Shown piece by piece: positions 45,336 through 52,634 of a stretch of DNA of 64,000 bases. Source of the DNA: UBA3006 sp031401235 (GTDB lineage Bacteria > Actinomycetota > Acidimicrobiia > Acidimicrobiales > Ilumatobacteraceae); NCBI GenBank assembly GCA_031401235.1, contig JANNRJ010000018.1:1-64000 (forward strand), read 5' to 3'. The notes under the pieces are model-generated. The model did no database searches, had not been told where the DNA came from, and worked only from the letters and a program-made list of their open reading frames with translations. Every line of letters starts with the position of its first letter. Positions within the stretch are counted from its first letter, which is position 1. Both the position numbers and the translations under genes were made by a program.

Positions 45336-45588
45336 ATTTTTCCAACTGAATCGCGAACTCAGCAACATTGCAACGCAACCATTCAACGAGCATCGCCGCA
45401 TGTTCCATTTCATCGTTCATGTTGTGAATGAGCACGGCCTTCAACTTGGCGTCGTCGCAATCATCGGCTCGTTGTCGGTACCAGTCCATTGCTTCGAGTT
45501 CCTCCATTAGCGAGACAATCGCTTGATGGGTTGAAATAGTTTCTTTTGTTAGCCGTTCTCGTGGAGCGTGTAGATCTTCACTTGACAT
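45307..45588 (-). CDS. Encapsulated-ferritin-like protein (EncFtn family)
   Basis: A 93-residue, two-helix protein. The first helix has MEELEAMDWY and the second NDEMEHAAMLVEWLR. These align with the EncFtn ferroxidase site: Glu30, Glu60 and His63 correspond to Rhodospirillum rubrum Glu32, Glu62 and His65, and Glu29, Glu32 and Trp36 match the entry-site residues. EncFtn subunits form ring-shaped decamers that oxidise Fe2+ inside encapsulin shells. The tail (EKFTGAKGPKV) is not a clear encapsulin-targeting peptide, and no encapsulin gene is adjacent. It is the second gene after superoxide dismutase (22-base gap) and would share its stress promoter. Confidence 0.8.
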   Translation of the reverse strand: MSSEDLHAPRERLTKETISTHQAIVSLMEELEAMDWYRQRADDCDDAKLKAVLIHNMNDEMEHAAMLVEWLRCNVAEFAIQLEKFTGAKGPKV

Positions 45589-45610
45589 GAAATTCTCCTA
45601 AGTTTCAGAC

Positions 45611-46219
45611 TTAAATGGTGTGGTTGTTGCGAGCAACACTAAATCTCTCGGCGATGATTTCCCAATTGAGATGTTCGATCACCGACTGAACCCAAGTCGC
45701 ACGATCATTTTGGTTTGTCAGGTAATAAGCATGTTCCCAAACATCTACAAGGGCCAACACTTCGGTATTGGCGACAAGCTCATGTTGGTGATCACGAAGA
45801 GCGGTCGTTCGTAGAGTTTTGCTTGTGGTGTCGTACACCAACGCTCCCCAACCAGACCCTGGGATGCCCACACATACAGCGGTGAGCATGTCATGACACC
45901 TAGTCGTCGAACCGAAGTCGGCATTGATTCGGTCAGCAAGCAGTGCAGTTGGTGATGTGTTGTGCGGCGACAAGTTTGACCAAAAGAGCGAGTGCAGGAC
46001 ATGCCCACCTAAATTGAAATTAAATGCGGCCTGCACGCCGGCTAGTCGGTAAGAATCAGATGGATCGATTGCATCGAATTGCGCCGCCGACTCGTTTGCG
46101 CCATGAACGTAAGCCGCGTGGTGCTTGGCATGATGTAGGTGCAGAGTTTCGGCCGGACACCACGGATCGAGCGCGTCGTAGGCATAAGGAAGTACCGGCA
46201 GGGTGTATCGATCTGTCAT
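45611..46219 (-). CDS. sodA: Superoxide dismutase, Fe/Mn family
   Basis: A 202-residue Fe/Mn SOD. Metal ligands are His in LHLHHAKHHAAYV, His in NLGGHVLHSLFW, and Asp/His in LVDVWEHAYYL. It converts superoxide to H2O2 and O2 in the cytoplasm. The metal cannot be decided by eye. ATG 46219 is preferred over TTG three codons upstream because a sigma-B-type -10 element ends 10 bases before it, predicting a leaderless mRNA. It is in an operon with the ferritin-like gene. Confidence 0.93.
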   Translation of the reverse strand: MTDRYTLPVLPYAYDALDPWCPAETLHLHHAKHHAAYVHGANESAAQFDAIDPSDSYRLAGVQAAFNFNLGGHVLHSLFWSNLSPHNTSPTALLADRINADFGSTTRCHDMLTAVCVGIPGSGWGALVYDTTSKTLRTTALRDHQHELVANTEVLALVDVWEHAYYLTNQNDRATWVQSVIEHLNWEIIAERFSVARNNHTI

Positions 46220-46229
46220 ATCAACCAAT

Positions 46230-46254
46230 TACCCATGTTGGACTAGGTCCAGAC
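46230..46254 (-). promoter_or_regulatory. Sigma-B/F-type promoter of sodA
   Basis: On the minus strand: GTCT (46254-46251), 16 bases, GGGTA (46234-46230). The ATG follows after 10 bases, so transcription would start about at the start codon. Confidence 0.7.
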
Positions 46255-46260
46255 ATACAG

Positions 46261-46292
46261 CATCGCAGTGCGATGGGGGTCGCACTGCGATG
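46261..46292 (-). terminator. Hairpin between the small membrane-protein operon and sodA
   Basis: A perfect 13-base inverted repeat (46261-46273 with 46280-46292) and a 6-base loop. It lies downstream of the 23-residue ORF and just above the sod promoter, where it can stop transcription from upstream. No T run follows, so its class is uncertain. Confidence 0.55.
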
Positions 46293-46361
46293 GTGTGGTT
46301 CGATCGGTCGAATCTCCATAGGGGGTGTGATTCGGAGCTTCGGTCTTGAACCTCGATCTGT

Positions 46362-46433
46362 TTATCGACGTACTAGTAAGACAACTACAACGACGACTAA
46401 AATCAAAACAACGAGTCCGCCTGGGAAATACAT
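46362..46433 (-). CDS. 23-residue single-helix membrane peptide
   Basis: A very short ORF beginning MYFPGG, continuing as an almost pure Val/Leu/Ile helix and ending VRR before TAA. A near-ideal ribosome site (GGAGGAGG) lies 4-5 bases before the ATG, which is strong support for translation. The gene follows the 155-residue membrane protein gene by 35 bases on the same strand and is likely co-transcribed with it from the sigma-B-type promoter. It resembles tiny stress-related membrane peptides; its function is unknown. Confidence 0.6.
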   Translation of the reverse strand: MYFPGGLVVLILVVVVVVLLVRR

Positions 46434-46468
46434 GGATCCTCCTCCGTTAAACATATTTGGCTATTTGC

Positions 46469-46936
46469 CTAGTTCTGAGTAATGGTGGTCGAGTTTTTGT
46501 CATATCGGGGTAACAACAATGCCGCCACGACGATGATGCTTCCAGTGGCGACCGCGATCCAGCCCATTCCTGATTCCAGGGCGAGTGATTTCTGAAACGA
46601 TTCAGTTTGCACGGCACCAACGAGCCCGGCGATACCGAGAACTGCTCCGAAGAATAACTCTCCGCTGCGAGATCGAGCAGTCGCACTCAACAACAAGCAA
46701 AGTCCGATTCCAATTTCGATGAGACCGAGAGTTGTGGTGTAGGTAAAGCCAAATGCTCGTATAACCGGCTCTGACATTGGACCTGCGAATCCACCGCGGG
46801 TAACCACGATAAGACCGACAACGAGCATCACCAGACCGACAAGTCCAGTGATAATTGAATCTGGGGCGAATCGAGATTTGGATGTAGTGCGAACTTGTTT
46901 CTCGTGAACAACTTGTGGACTTTCTATTACTGCCAT
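46469..46936 (-). CDS. Four-helix membrane protein of unknown function
   Basis: A 155-residue protein. A hydrophilic N-terminus of about 25 residues is followed by four hydrophobic helices (about 29-46, 65-85, 93-108, 123-143) with few charged residues; the layout is like DUF4383/DoxX-type small membrane proteins but I cannot assign it firmly. The ribosome site AAGGAG precedes the ATG. It has its own sigma-B-type promoter and heads the two-gene unit with the 23-residue peptide. Confidence 0.7.
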   Translation of the reverse strand: MAVIESPQVVHEKQVRTTSKSRFAPDSIITGLVGLVMLVVGLIVVTRGGFAGPMSEPVIRAFGFTYTTTLGLIEIGIGLCLLLSATARSRSGELFFGAVLGIAGLVGAVQTESFQKSLALESGMGWIAVATGSIIVVAALLLPRYDKNSTTITQN

Positions 46937-46970
46937 GACTTGACTCCTTGTGGGGTTGGTAATTTCATGA

Positions 46971-46995
46971 TGCCCACCGGACGCCCTCTTTAAAC
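46971..46995 (-). promoter_or_regulatory. Sigma-B/F-type promoter of the four-helix membrane protein
   Basis: Minus strand GTTT (46995-46992), 16 bases, GGGCA (46975-46971), 35 bases before the ATG. The -10 differs from GGGTA by one base. Confidence 0.55.
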
Positions 46996-46999
46996 CAAG

Positions 47000-49849
47000 T
47001 TAATTTCCAGCAACAAGCTCCACGCACATCAATGCCAAGTCGTCGAATCGGTCTGTCACCTTGGCAGCAAGGGCATTCACGAACTCCTGCGGATGGAGTG
47101 TGGAGTTGTCCTTGGCCAGACGAGCAAGTCGAGTTAAACCGACGTCTATGTTCTCGCGTCGACGTTCCACCAAACCATCGGTGAACATCATCACCCGATC
47201 ACCAGGAAGCAACTTGGTTTCCGATGATTCGTAGTGTCGCGCGCCGAATAGAGCCAGAGGTGGTCCAGAACGCTCCTCTAAATAGGTCGATCTGCCATCG
47301 GGATGAAGAATTAATGGTGAAAAGTGCCCGGCCTGGGCCCATTTCAGTGTCTTTGCCCGCAAGTCAAGCACCGCGTAACAACAAGTCACAAACGGACCGC
47401 CCTCCTCGTTTAATTTGGTGGTGACATTGTTGGCACGGATCATTACTTCCCCAGGCTCAGCGTGTTCAACGGCCAACGCCCTGAATACATTGCGAACTTG
47501 GACCATGAAAACGGCTGCGGTGCGACCGTGCCCAGCAACATCAGCGATGACGAGTGCCATGCGTTCATCATCAAGGGCAAACGCGTCATACCAGTCACCT
47601 CCGACGGGCTGGCGAGGATCTGCGGGTTCGTAAACGGCCGCAATCCGCACCAGTGGTGACGATGGCAACGAATTGGGCAAGGCAGCCGATTGGAGAAGCT
47701 GGATGGCAGTGCGTTCAGTCTCGATCTGTAATGCCAGGACGAGCTCTGCTTTGTCGGCTGCAACCAAATTGCTGACATCCCGACTGGCTGCGATGTAGCC
47801 GTCCCCCAGTTTGGCAACCTGCAAACTCATGAATCTTTCACCAGAATCATCGAGATCAAGAATGTCAGAGAATCGCATCCGGTCAACCTGATACGGCACA
47901 CTGGTTTCGACAACATCTCGGAGCCGATCAAACATCCCTGAAACTCGCCAGTTTGGATAAACGTCGCACACGAGTCGACCTACAATCAATCCGGCATCGC
48001 GCCTAATACCATCAATACCGCTGCTATTGGCGAACTCAATTCGAAAGTCGATGATCTCACCGTTGTCGGATCGTACGGAACGCGCAATGATCACGTCGTC
48101 GAGCATCGCTTCAAGTGAATGTCGAAATTCATCTCGATGAACCAAATTGGAGGCGGCGATTCGGGCTAGCGCAAGAGTTGTGAGTGATGACACCGTCCCC
48201 AGAACAATTGTTACCGCTGCATTAATCGGACGCGACGTCTCCCATCCGATATACATCGCCCCAACCGCCTCACCGGAATCAACCAAGCGAATTGGTACCG
48301 ACACGCTTTCGGGCTGAATAATGGTTCGATTCGTCACAACTGCTTCGTTTAGAGGGGTGTTTTCGTCAATTCCCCCATCGGGCCTTCGCCAGCGGCGCTC
48401 ATCGTTTTCCCCAAACCCAGACAGTGCATGGATCGCAACACCTTCGTCTTGACGAAATGCAACGGCGGATCGACCGTGAAATGCGTCGACAAGAAATGAA
48501 CAAATGCTCACCGCGATCTGCTTGTCATCGAAAGCGGTGGATAGTGACTCCGCGAGGTGAAATAACTGTTCGGCATGTAGCAGCGTTTCAGTTTCCTCGG
48601 TGACATCCATAATTGTGACGCCAACTCCGACGACTTCTGAATCTTGATTATTCAATGGTCGGATATTCAATTTCCAATCTCGCTCATAAGCGACGTCGGG
48701 CAAGGAGATTCTCAAACGGTGATCAATAATTGGCTGTCCACTGTCCCTGACTCGCACGAGAAGGTGTTCGTACATTTGTCCTGCAATCGGACTGAGGTCG
48801 CCCGGTCGGAGCCCGACATGTTCGGAAATTGACCGACCATTCATCTCTGCCATTGGTTGGTTAACGCGCCTAAATTTCAACTCGCGGTCCAACACCGCCA
48901 TCGCCATTGGCGAATCTTCAAGTAGCGAGTCGCTGAATTGACGCTCAAGGCGCTCCCGACTTCGAGCCTCATTCAGTCGGAACACAAGCAAAATCACACC
49001 AACATTCGCCACGAGATAAATTCCAATTCCAACCGCGTCTGCTCTTGTCGCAAAAATCCATGAATTTTCATTTGGGGTAAAGGCCCACCACAAGGCTGCG
49101 GTACTCGCAACACTGGACAAGATTGCGGCTCGTAATCCACCGAAGACTGCTGCGAACACACACCCCATAAGCAAAATTGATCCTGGGCGATATTTGGCGT
49201 AATCGTCGACCGACCTCAAAATCACCATGATCAACATCGGAGGTCCGGCACCAAGAATTAGCTCTCGCATTCGAACAAATCGACGCGGGTCGACGAATAT
49301 TTCCTTCAGGTATTGACTTGATGTTTCACTTTTGTCGACAAGCGATTCACTTGCCGACCGACCGGCCAGTCGGAGTGCCCCACTCTCTACATAGTGAAGG
49401 TCGGCGGCGGTATATGGAATTGTGGTCGACCTACGGACCGTGATCAAAACACCTGTTGTACCATCGTCGAGGAACGTAGGTACGGCAATGATTCCGACCG
49501 CTGGATATTGAGCAAAGTATTCTGACCATGACTCCGAAATAATTTCGACTGAATTCGTAATTTTAGCGAAATGCGAAACGAGGCTGGACTTCCCGGATCG
49601 GGCGACTCCAGTTCCCAACCACTCCGGCGGTGGCGCGTCACTTGCACGGAGTCTCTCGACGAAGCCCTGTGCTGTCGGATTCGGGTCGACCATGTCGATC
49701 AGCGTTGCCTGTCCGGTATTTTGATTTACCCGAACCCAAAGGACAAGGTCGCCCCCCAGCGTCGCCCCGATTACGTTGAGTAATCCTGGCACGAGATGTT
49801 CCGGTTCATTGCGCCAAAGCATCGCAAATCGGCCAAGCATCTGCTCCAC
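47000..49849 (-). CDS. RsbU-like PP2C phosphatase with GAF, membrane and PAS sensor domains
   Basis: A 949-residue signalling protein. Residues ~1-165 are GAF-like. Residues ~195-295 hold four helices like the DUF4118/KdpD-type sensor (PPMLIMVIL, GGLRAAILSSVASTAALWW). A PAS domain spans ~310-420, a GAF ~425-560 and another PAS ~575-690. The C-terminal SpoIIE/PP2C phosphatase has metal-binding GGDWYDAF (750-757), IADVAGHG (768-775) and FTDGLVERR (889-897). In partner-switching systems such phosphatases dephosphorylate the STAS antagonist and free the sigma factor. It adjoins, in opposite orientation, the RsbW-like gene of this locus, so it is the probable stress-input protein. Confidence 0.88.
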   Translation of the reverse strand: MEQMLGRFAMLWRNEPEHLVPGLLNVIGATLGGDLVLWVRVNQNTGQATLIDMVDPNPTAQGFVERLRASDAPPPEWLGTGVARSGKSSLVSHFAKITNSVEIISESWSEYFAQYPAVGIIAVPTFLDDGTTGVLITVRRSTTIPYTAADLHYVESGALRLAGRSASESLVDKSETSSQYLKEIFVDPRRFVRMRELILGAGPPMLIMVILRSVDDYAKYRPGSILLMGCVFAAVFGGLRAAILSSVASTAALWWAFTPNENSWIFATRADAVGIGIYLVANVGVILLVFRLNEARSRERLERQFSDSLLEDSPMAMAVLDRELKFRRVNQPMAEMNGRSISEHVGLRPGDLSPIAGQMYEHLLVRVRDSGQPIIDHRLRISLPDVAYERDWKLNIRPLNNQDSEVVGVGVTIMDVTEETETLLHAEQLFHLAESLSTAFDDKQIAVSICSFLVDAFHGRSAVAFRQDEGVAIHALSGFGENDERRWRRPDGGIDENTPLNEAVVTNRTIIQPESVSVPIRLVDSGEAVGAMYIGWETSRPINAAVTIVLGTVSSLTTLALARIAASNLVHRDEFRHSLEAMLDDVIIARSVRSDNGEIIDFRIEFANSSGIDGIRRDAGLIVGRLVCDVYPNWRVSGMFDRLRDVVETSVPYQVDRMRFSDILDLDDSGERFMSLQVAKLGDGYIAASRDVSNLVAADKAELVLALQIETERTAIQLLQSAALPNSLPSSPLVRIAAVYEPADPRQPVGGDWYDAFALDDERMALVIADVAGHGRTAAVFMVQVRNVFRALAVEHAEPGEVMIRANNVTTKLNEEGGPFVTCCYAVLDLRAKTLKWAQAGHFSPLILHPDGRSTYLEERSGPPLALFGARHYESSETKLLPGDRVMMFTDGLVERRRENIDVGLTRLARLAKDNSTLHPQEFVNALAAKVTDRFDDLALMCVELVAGN

Positions 49850-49922
49850 AATAGTTCCTGGTTCGGTGCTCTACATCGCCATCTGGCAAAGGAATTTAGG
49901 TTAAAGGCGACTTGGTTATGAT

Positions 49923-49947
49923 GTTTGAGATTCGCTTCTCGGGGGAA
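49923..49947 (+). promoter_or_regulatory. Sigma-B/F-type promoter of the first RsbW-like gene
   Basis: GTTT (49923-49926), 16 bases, GGGAA (49943-49947). The ATG follows after 13 bases. The -10 differs from GGGTA by one base. Confidence 0.55.
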
Positions 49948-49960
49948 CAAAAATAGAGTC

Positions 49961-50383
49961 ATGAACATCAGCGCCGTAGATCGCGAGCAGCAGATATTCG
50001 ATGCGGTACCGGCGAGCGCCAGCGCCGCGCGAAAATTTGTCGGCGAGATCCTTCGTGTCAGAGAAGCCCCTGTAGCGGTAGTACTCGATTTCAAATTGGT
50101 TGTCAGCGAACTTGTTGCCAATGCCATCGAACACGGGGACGGCGACAACCTAACGGTTCGCGCCAACTTCTCCGACAGTCAGTGGTGGGAAATTGAAGTG
50201 ATCAGTGGATTAGTGAAAAACGGCACCAAATTGAGACAACCTAACGATTGGACAGTTGCCGGCAACGAGCACTCGTCAGGACGCGGTCTTGGAATCGTTC
50301 GAAAACTAATGGACGACGTCGTCACCGAAATATCAGATGGTCTAGTTAACGTCCGATGTCGACAGAGGAGAATAGAAAACTAG
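49961..50383 (+). CDS. RsbW-like anti-sigma ATPase (HATPase_c_2)
   Basis: A 140-residue GHKL-type ATPase. The N-box is SELVANAIEHG (Glu, Asn present) and the G-box SSGRGLGIVRKLMD is intact. The middle D-x-G-x-G box is poor (VISGLVKNG). The family phosphorylates STAS antagonists and binds sigma factors. ATG 49961 is used; the frame extends upstream over the promoter and is not coding there. It is separated from the STAS-sigma operon only by the convergent csbD-like gene. Confidence 0.8.
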   Translation: MNISAVDREQQIFDAVPASASAARKFVGEILRVREAPVAVVLDFKLVVSELVANAIEHGDGDNLTVRANFSDSQWWEIEVISGLVKNGTKLRQPNDWTVAGNEHSSGRGLGIVRKLMDDVVTEISDGLVNVRCRQRRIEN

Positions 50384-50554
50384 TTATTCGGTTCCGCGCT
50401 GTGGAGTAACCCGATCCCTTACATTGTCGATTACTTCTTTGGCCTTACCCGCCAATTCGTCAATTTTTCCTTCACGACGAAGTTTGTCGTTGTCGGTCAA
50501 GTCCCCGACTGCTTGCTTTATTTTTCCCTTTGCTTTATCAGTTTTTCCACTCAT
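50384..50554 (-). CDS. csbD: CsbD-family stress protein
   Basis: A 56-residue, highly charged protein with the CsbD signature (KAKGKIKQAVGDLTDNDKLRREG then DELAGKAKEVID). ATG 50554 is the family start; the longer frame upstream adds non-CsbD residues. CsbD is part of the general stress regulon in Bacillus, which fits its place here between regulator genes and the sigma-B-type promoter upstream. Its biochemical function is unknown. Its stop directly abuts that of the RsbW-like gene. Confidence 0.9.
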   Translation of the reverse strand: MSGKTDKAKGKIKQAVGDLTDNDKLRREGKIDELAGKAKEVIDNVRDRVTPQRGTE

Positions 50555-50641
50555 GAGATTGTCTCCTCGATAACTCGGGTGATTCTGTCTAGTTTGACTA
50601 TGACTCGTTGCGTACTCCGCCTTGAAAGTCACGATTACTAG

Positions 50642-50666
50642 TACCCCATTCTTTGACTGACTAGAC
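50642..50666 (-). promoter_or_regulatory. Sigma-B/F-type promoter of csbD
   Basis: Minus strand GTCT (50666-50663), 16 bases, GGGTA(C) (50646-50642). The ATG is 87 bases downstream, giving a normal leader with GGAGAC before the start. Confidence 0.65.
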
Positions 50667-50725
50667 CAAACCACGAAAAATCTGGCAGACTTTGCCAATC
50701 ACGTTTGACCATAGGGGGCGCTCGA

Positions 50726-51052
50726 GTGAATGATGCGGGAAGCAACGATTCTCTGACCGTAGATATAGGTTCGGACGGAGCCATTGTCGTCCATGGCGAT
50801 ATTGACATAGCGGGAGGTCCCATATTGGACGCAGTTATTTTGTCGCGAGAAAGTATCCAACAGATCGTTATCGATCTAGCCGATGTGTCGTTCATCGACT
50901 CATCTGGATTACGAAGCCTGCTCGGTGCAAGCCGCCGGGCGCAAACTCGCAACTCAACGGTCAAACTACGCTCGGTTGGACCGGAGATCACCCGACTTCT
51001 TCAAATTACGGGTACATCTGATCAATTCGACATCGAGAGTAGCCGTGACTGA
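50726..51052 (+). CDS. STAS-domain anti-anti-sigma factor (RsbV-like)
   Basis: A 108-residue STAS protein. The phosphorylation-site region is FIDSSGLRSLLGA, with the Ser that RsbW-type kinases modify and RsbU-type phosphatases restore. GTG 50726 is chosen because AGGGGG lies at the right distance; an alternative TTG is at 50705. It overlaps the next gene by eight bases, so both are made together. The unmodified form should pull the anti-sigma factor away from the sigma factor. Confidence 0.88.
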   Translation: MNDAGSNDSLTVDIGSDGAIVVHGDIDIAGGPILDAVILSRESIQQIVIDLADVSFIDSSGLRSLLGASRRAQTRNSTVKLRSVGPEITRLLQITGTSDQFDIESSRD

Positions 51053-51434
51053 ATCAGGATTCATTGGTCCTGTCGAAATCCGAGTTCCGCCCGATCCATC
51101 CCTTTCACGAGTCCTACGTCTGGCGGCCAGTGGTATCGCGTCGTTGGCTGGGTTTACCGTTGACGAAATTGAAGACATAAAGGTCGCAGTGAGCGAGGTG
51201 CTCATTGCCCTTATTGAGCACGGCGGGGGTAAGCCGGTAGATATGCAGTTTGAGGTCGACAGCCATTCATTCAAGCTTCGGGGCCGGACAATGGTCGTGA
51301 ATTTCGATATGAGTCATCCAGATCTCCTCCTCTGTCGCTCGGTCTTGACAGAGGTGTGTACTAGCCACACAATCGATCTGGTCGATAATCAAGCGCACAT
51401 ATGGGCTGAAGTAACTCACTCCACGATCGAATGA
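51045..51434 (+). CDS. RsbW-family protein with degenerate ATP site
   Basis: A 129-residue protein that aligns with anti-sigma factors over VEIRVPPDPSLSRVLRLAASG and DEIEDIKVAVSE. The N-box reads SEVLIALIEHG, with Ala where Asn should coordinate Mg-ATP, and there is no G-box. The C-terminal 40 residues (HPDLLLCRSVLTEV...) are unlike kinases. It overlaps both neighbours (8 and 4 bases), so it is produced in step with the STAS and sigma proteins. It probably still binds the sigma factor but may not phosphorylate; this subtype is common in actinobacteria. Confidence 0.72.
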   Translation: MTESGFIGPVEIRVPPDPSLSRVLRLAASGIASLAGFTVDEIEDIKVAVSEVLIALIEHGGGKPVDMQFEVDSHSFKLRGRTMVVNFDMSHPDLLLCRSVLTEVCTSHTIDLVDNQAHIWAEVTHSTIE

Positions 51435-52183
51435 TTCCCGATTCAGCCCCGTCCGCGGCCGACGATGCATGGCTCCAAGATTCGCTTGAGCTGTTCGCAA
51501 AGAATCGCGACAATAACATTCGAGATGAAATTGCAAAACGGACCTCATGGATTGCGGTTCGCAGTGCCCGTCGTTTTTGGGACCGCGGAGAGCCATTTGA
51601 GGATCTCGTCCAAGTGGCACAAATCGGGCTGCTGAAAGCGATCGATCGATTCGATCCAACTCTTGGAATACACTTTGGCGCCTACGCCACGCCGACGATT
51701 GTTGGTGAACTTCGCCGACACTTTCGAGATTACACATGGAGCGTGCACGTTCCTCGGCGAACCAAAGATATGCGGGTATCTGTGAATACGGCAAGGGAAG
51801 ACCTAACTAAAGCGTTGGGCCGTTCCCCTCTAGTATCGGAAATCGCCGCTCGGCTCAAGGTATCGGCTGATTCTGTAATCGGAGTTTTGGAGGCCAATAA
51901 CGCTTACCGCGCATATTCCCTCGACAAAACCGGCACAGATCGGGCCCACGGAAACGATTCGAAATTCGACGAAGTTTTGGATCGCGAGGTAATTTCACAC
52001 CTACTAGATCAGCTCCCTCCGCGTCAACGCAAAGTCCTCTACCTTAGGTATTTTGAAGAATTAAGCCAAGAACAAATCGCCGAACGGATCGGCACAAGTC
52101 AAGTCCACGTGGGTCGATTGATTGCAACGAGCCTGGCCCAGCTGCGCAAACAGATGGCGGAAAAACCCACAAGCCAAACATGA
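51431..52183 (+). CDS. Sigma-70 family factor, SigB/SigF/SigG group
   Basis: A 250-residue sigma factor with regions 2, 3 and 4. Region 2 contains FEDLVQVAQIGLLKAIDRFDP and FGAYATPTIVGELRRHFRDYTW. Region 3 is the ARED-like segment KALGRSPLVSEIAARL. Region 4 has LPPRQRKVLYLRYFEELSQEQIAERIGTSQVHVGRL. This is the general-stress/sporulation group. It overlaps the RsbW-family gene by ATGA. The promoters with GTYT-N16-GGGTA around it match what this group recognises in other Gram-positives, so it likely drives the locus. Confidence 0.92.
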   Translation: MIPDSAPSAADDAWLQDSLELFAKNRDNNIRDEIAKRTSWIAVRSARRFWDRGEPFEDLVQVAQIGLLKAIDRFDPTLGIHFGAYATPTIVGELRRHFRDYTWSVHVPRRTKDMRVSVNTAREDLTKALGRSPLVSEIAARLKVSADSVIGVLEANNAYRAYSLDKTGTDRAHGNDSKFDEVLDREVISHLLDQLPPRQRKVLYLRYFEELSQEQIAERIGTSQVHVGRLIATSLAQLRKQMAEKPTSQT

Positions 52184-52203
52184 GCAATTCCACTCTGGCG
52201 TAG

Positions 52204-52228
52204 GTCTGAGACGACGGGTGATCGGGTA
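52204..52228 (+). promoter_or_regulatory. Sigma-B/F-type promoter of the BON-domain gene
   Basis: GTCT (52204-52207), 16 bases, GGGTA(T) (52224-52228), 13 bases before the ATG. Transcription would start within a few bases of the start codon. Confidence 0.65.
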
Positions 52229-52241
52229 TAGCTGTTGTTAC

Positions 52242-52595
52242 ATGATTCCACGACCAATCGCCCGCAAAATTCGACCGATTTGGGTCGCCGCCATTGCTTC
52301 GGCCGCGTGGGCAAACCGAGACGATCTTCGTCGCTGGGTGAAATTCATACGCCTCGCCATCGACGAGCGTAAAATCCGCACAATTCCAGACCTTTTCACG
52401 GAAGTCAGGGTGCGAGCAGCGGTTTCGGCGAATCCATTACTGCGACGTGACCCGGCGCTCATAGATCTCACGGTTAAGAGTGGCGTTGTCACCTTGCTGA
52501 CTGCCGATGCCGATTGGCCCGAGCCTCACAACAATCAGATTCGCCGGCTCAAGAACGTCAAGGGAATTAGCGAAGTTATTTCCCGGCCCGAATAA
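52242..52595 (+). CDS. BON-domain-like small protein
   Basis: A 117-residue protein beginning MIPRPIARKIRPIWVAAIASAAW, a basic and hydrophobic N-terminus that may tether it to the membrane. Residues ~55-117 look like a BON domain (VRAAVSANPLL, VKSGVVTLL, NVKGISEVIS), a fold that binds phospholipid surfaces and is common in stress-induced proteins. ATG 52242 fits the promoter; the longer frame upstream overlaps the sigma gene. Confidence 0.65.
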   Translation: MIPRPIARKIRPIWVAAIASAAWANRDDLRRWVKFIRLAIDERKIRTIPDLFTEVRVRAAVSANPLLRRDPALIDLTVKSGVVTLLTADADWPEPHNNQIRRLKNVKGISEVISRPE

Positions 52596-52599
52596 TTAG

Positions 52600-52624
52600 G
52601 TTTAGTGAGTCGTGAAATGGGGTA
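52600..52624 (+). promoter_or_regulatory. Sigma-B/F-type promoter of the DUF6131-like gene
   Basis: GTTT (52600-52603), 16 bases, GGGTA (52620-52624). The ATG follows after exactly 10 bases, the same arrangement as sodA, predicting a leaderless mRNA. Confidence 0.7.
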
Positions 52625-52634
52625 ATCCAAATAC

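Noticed and set aside
50705..50725. TTG start for the STAS protein
   Set aside because: GTG 50726 has a well-spaced AGGGGG ribosome site; TTG 50705 has none.
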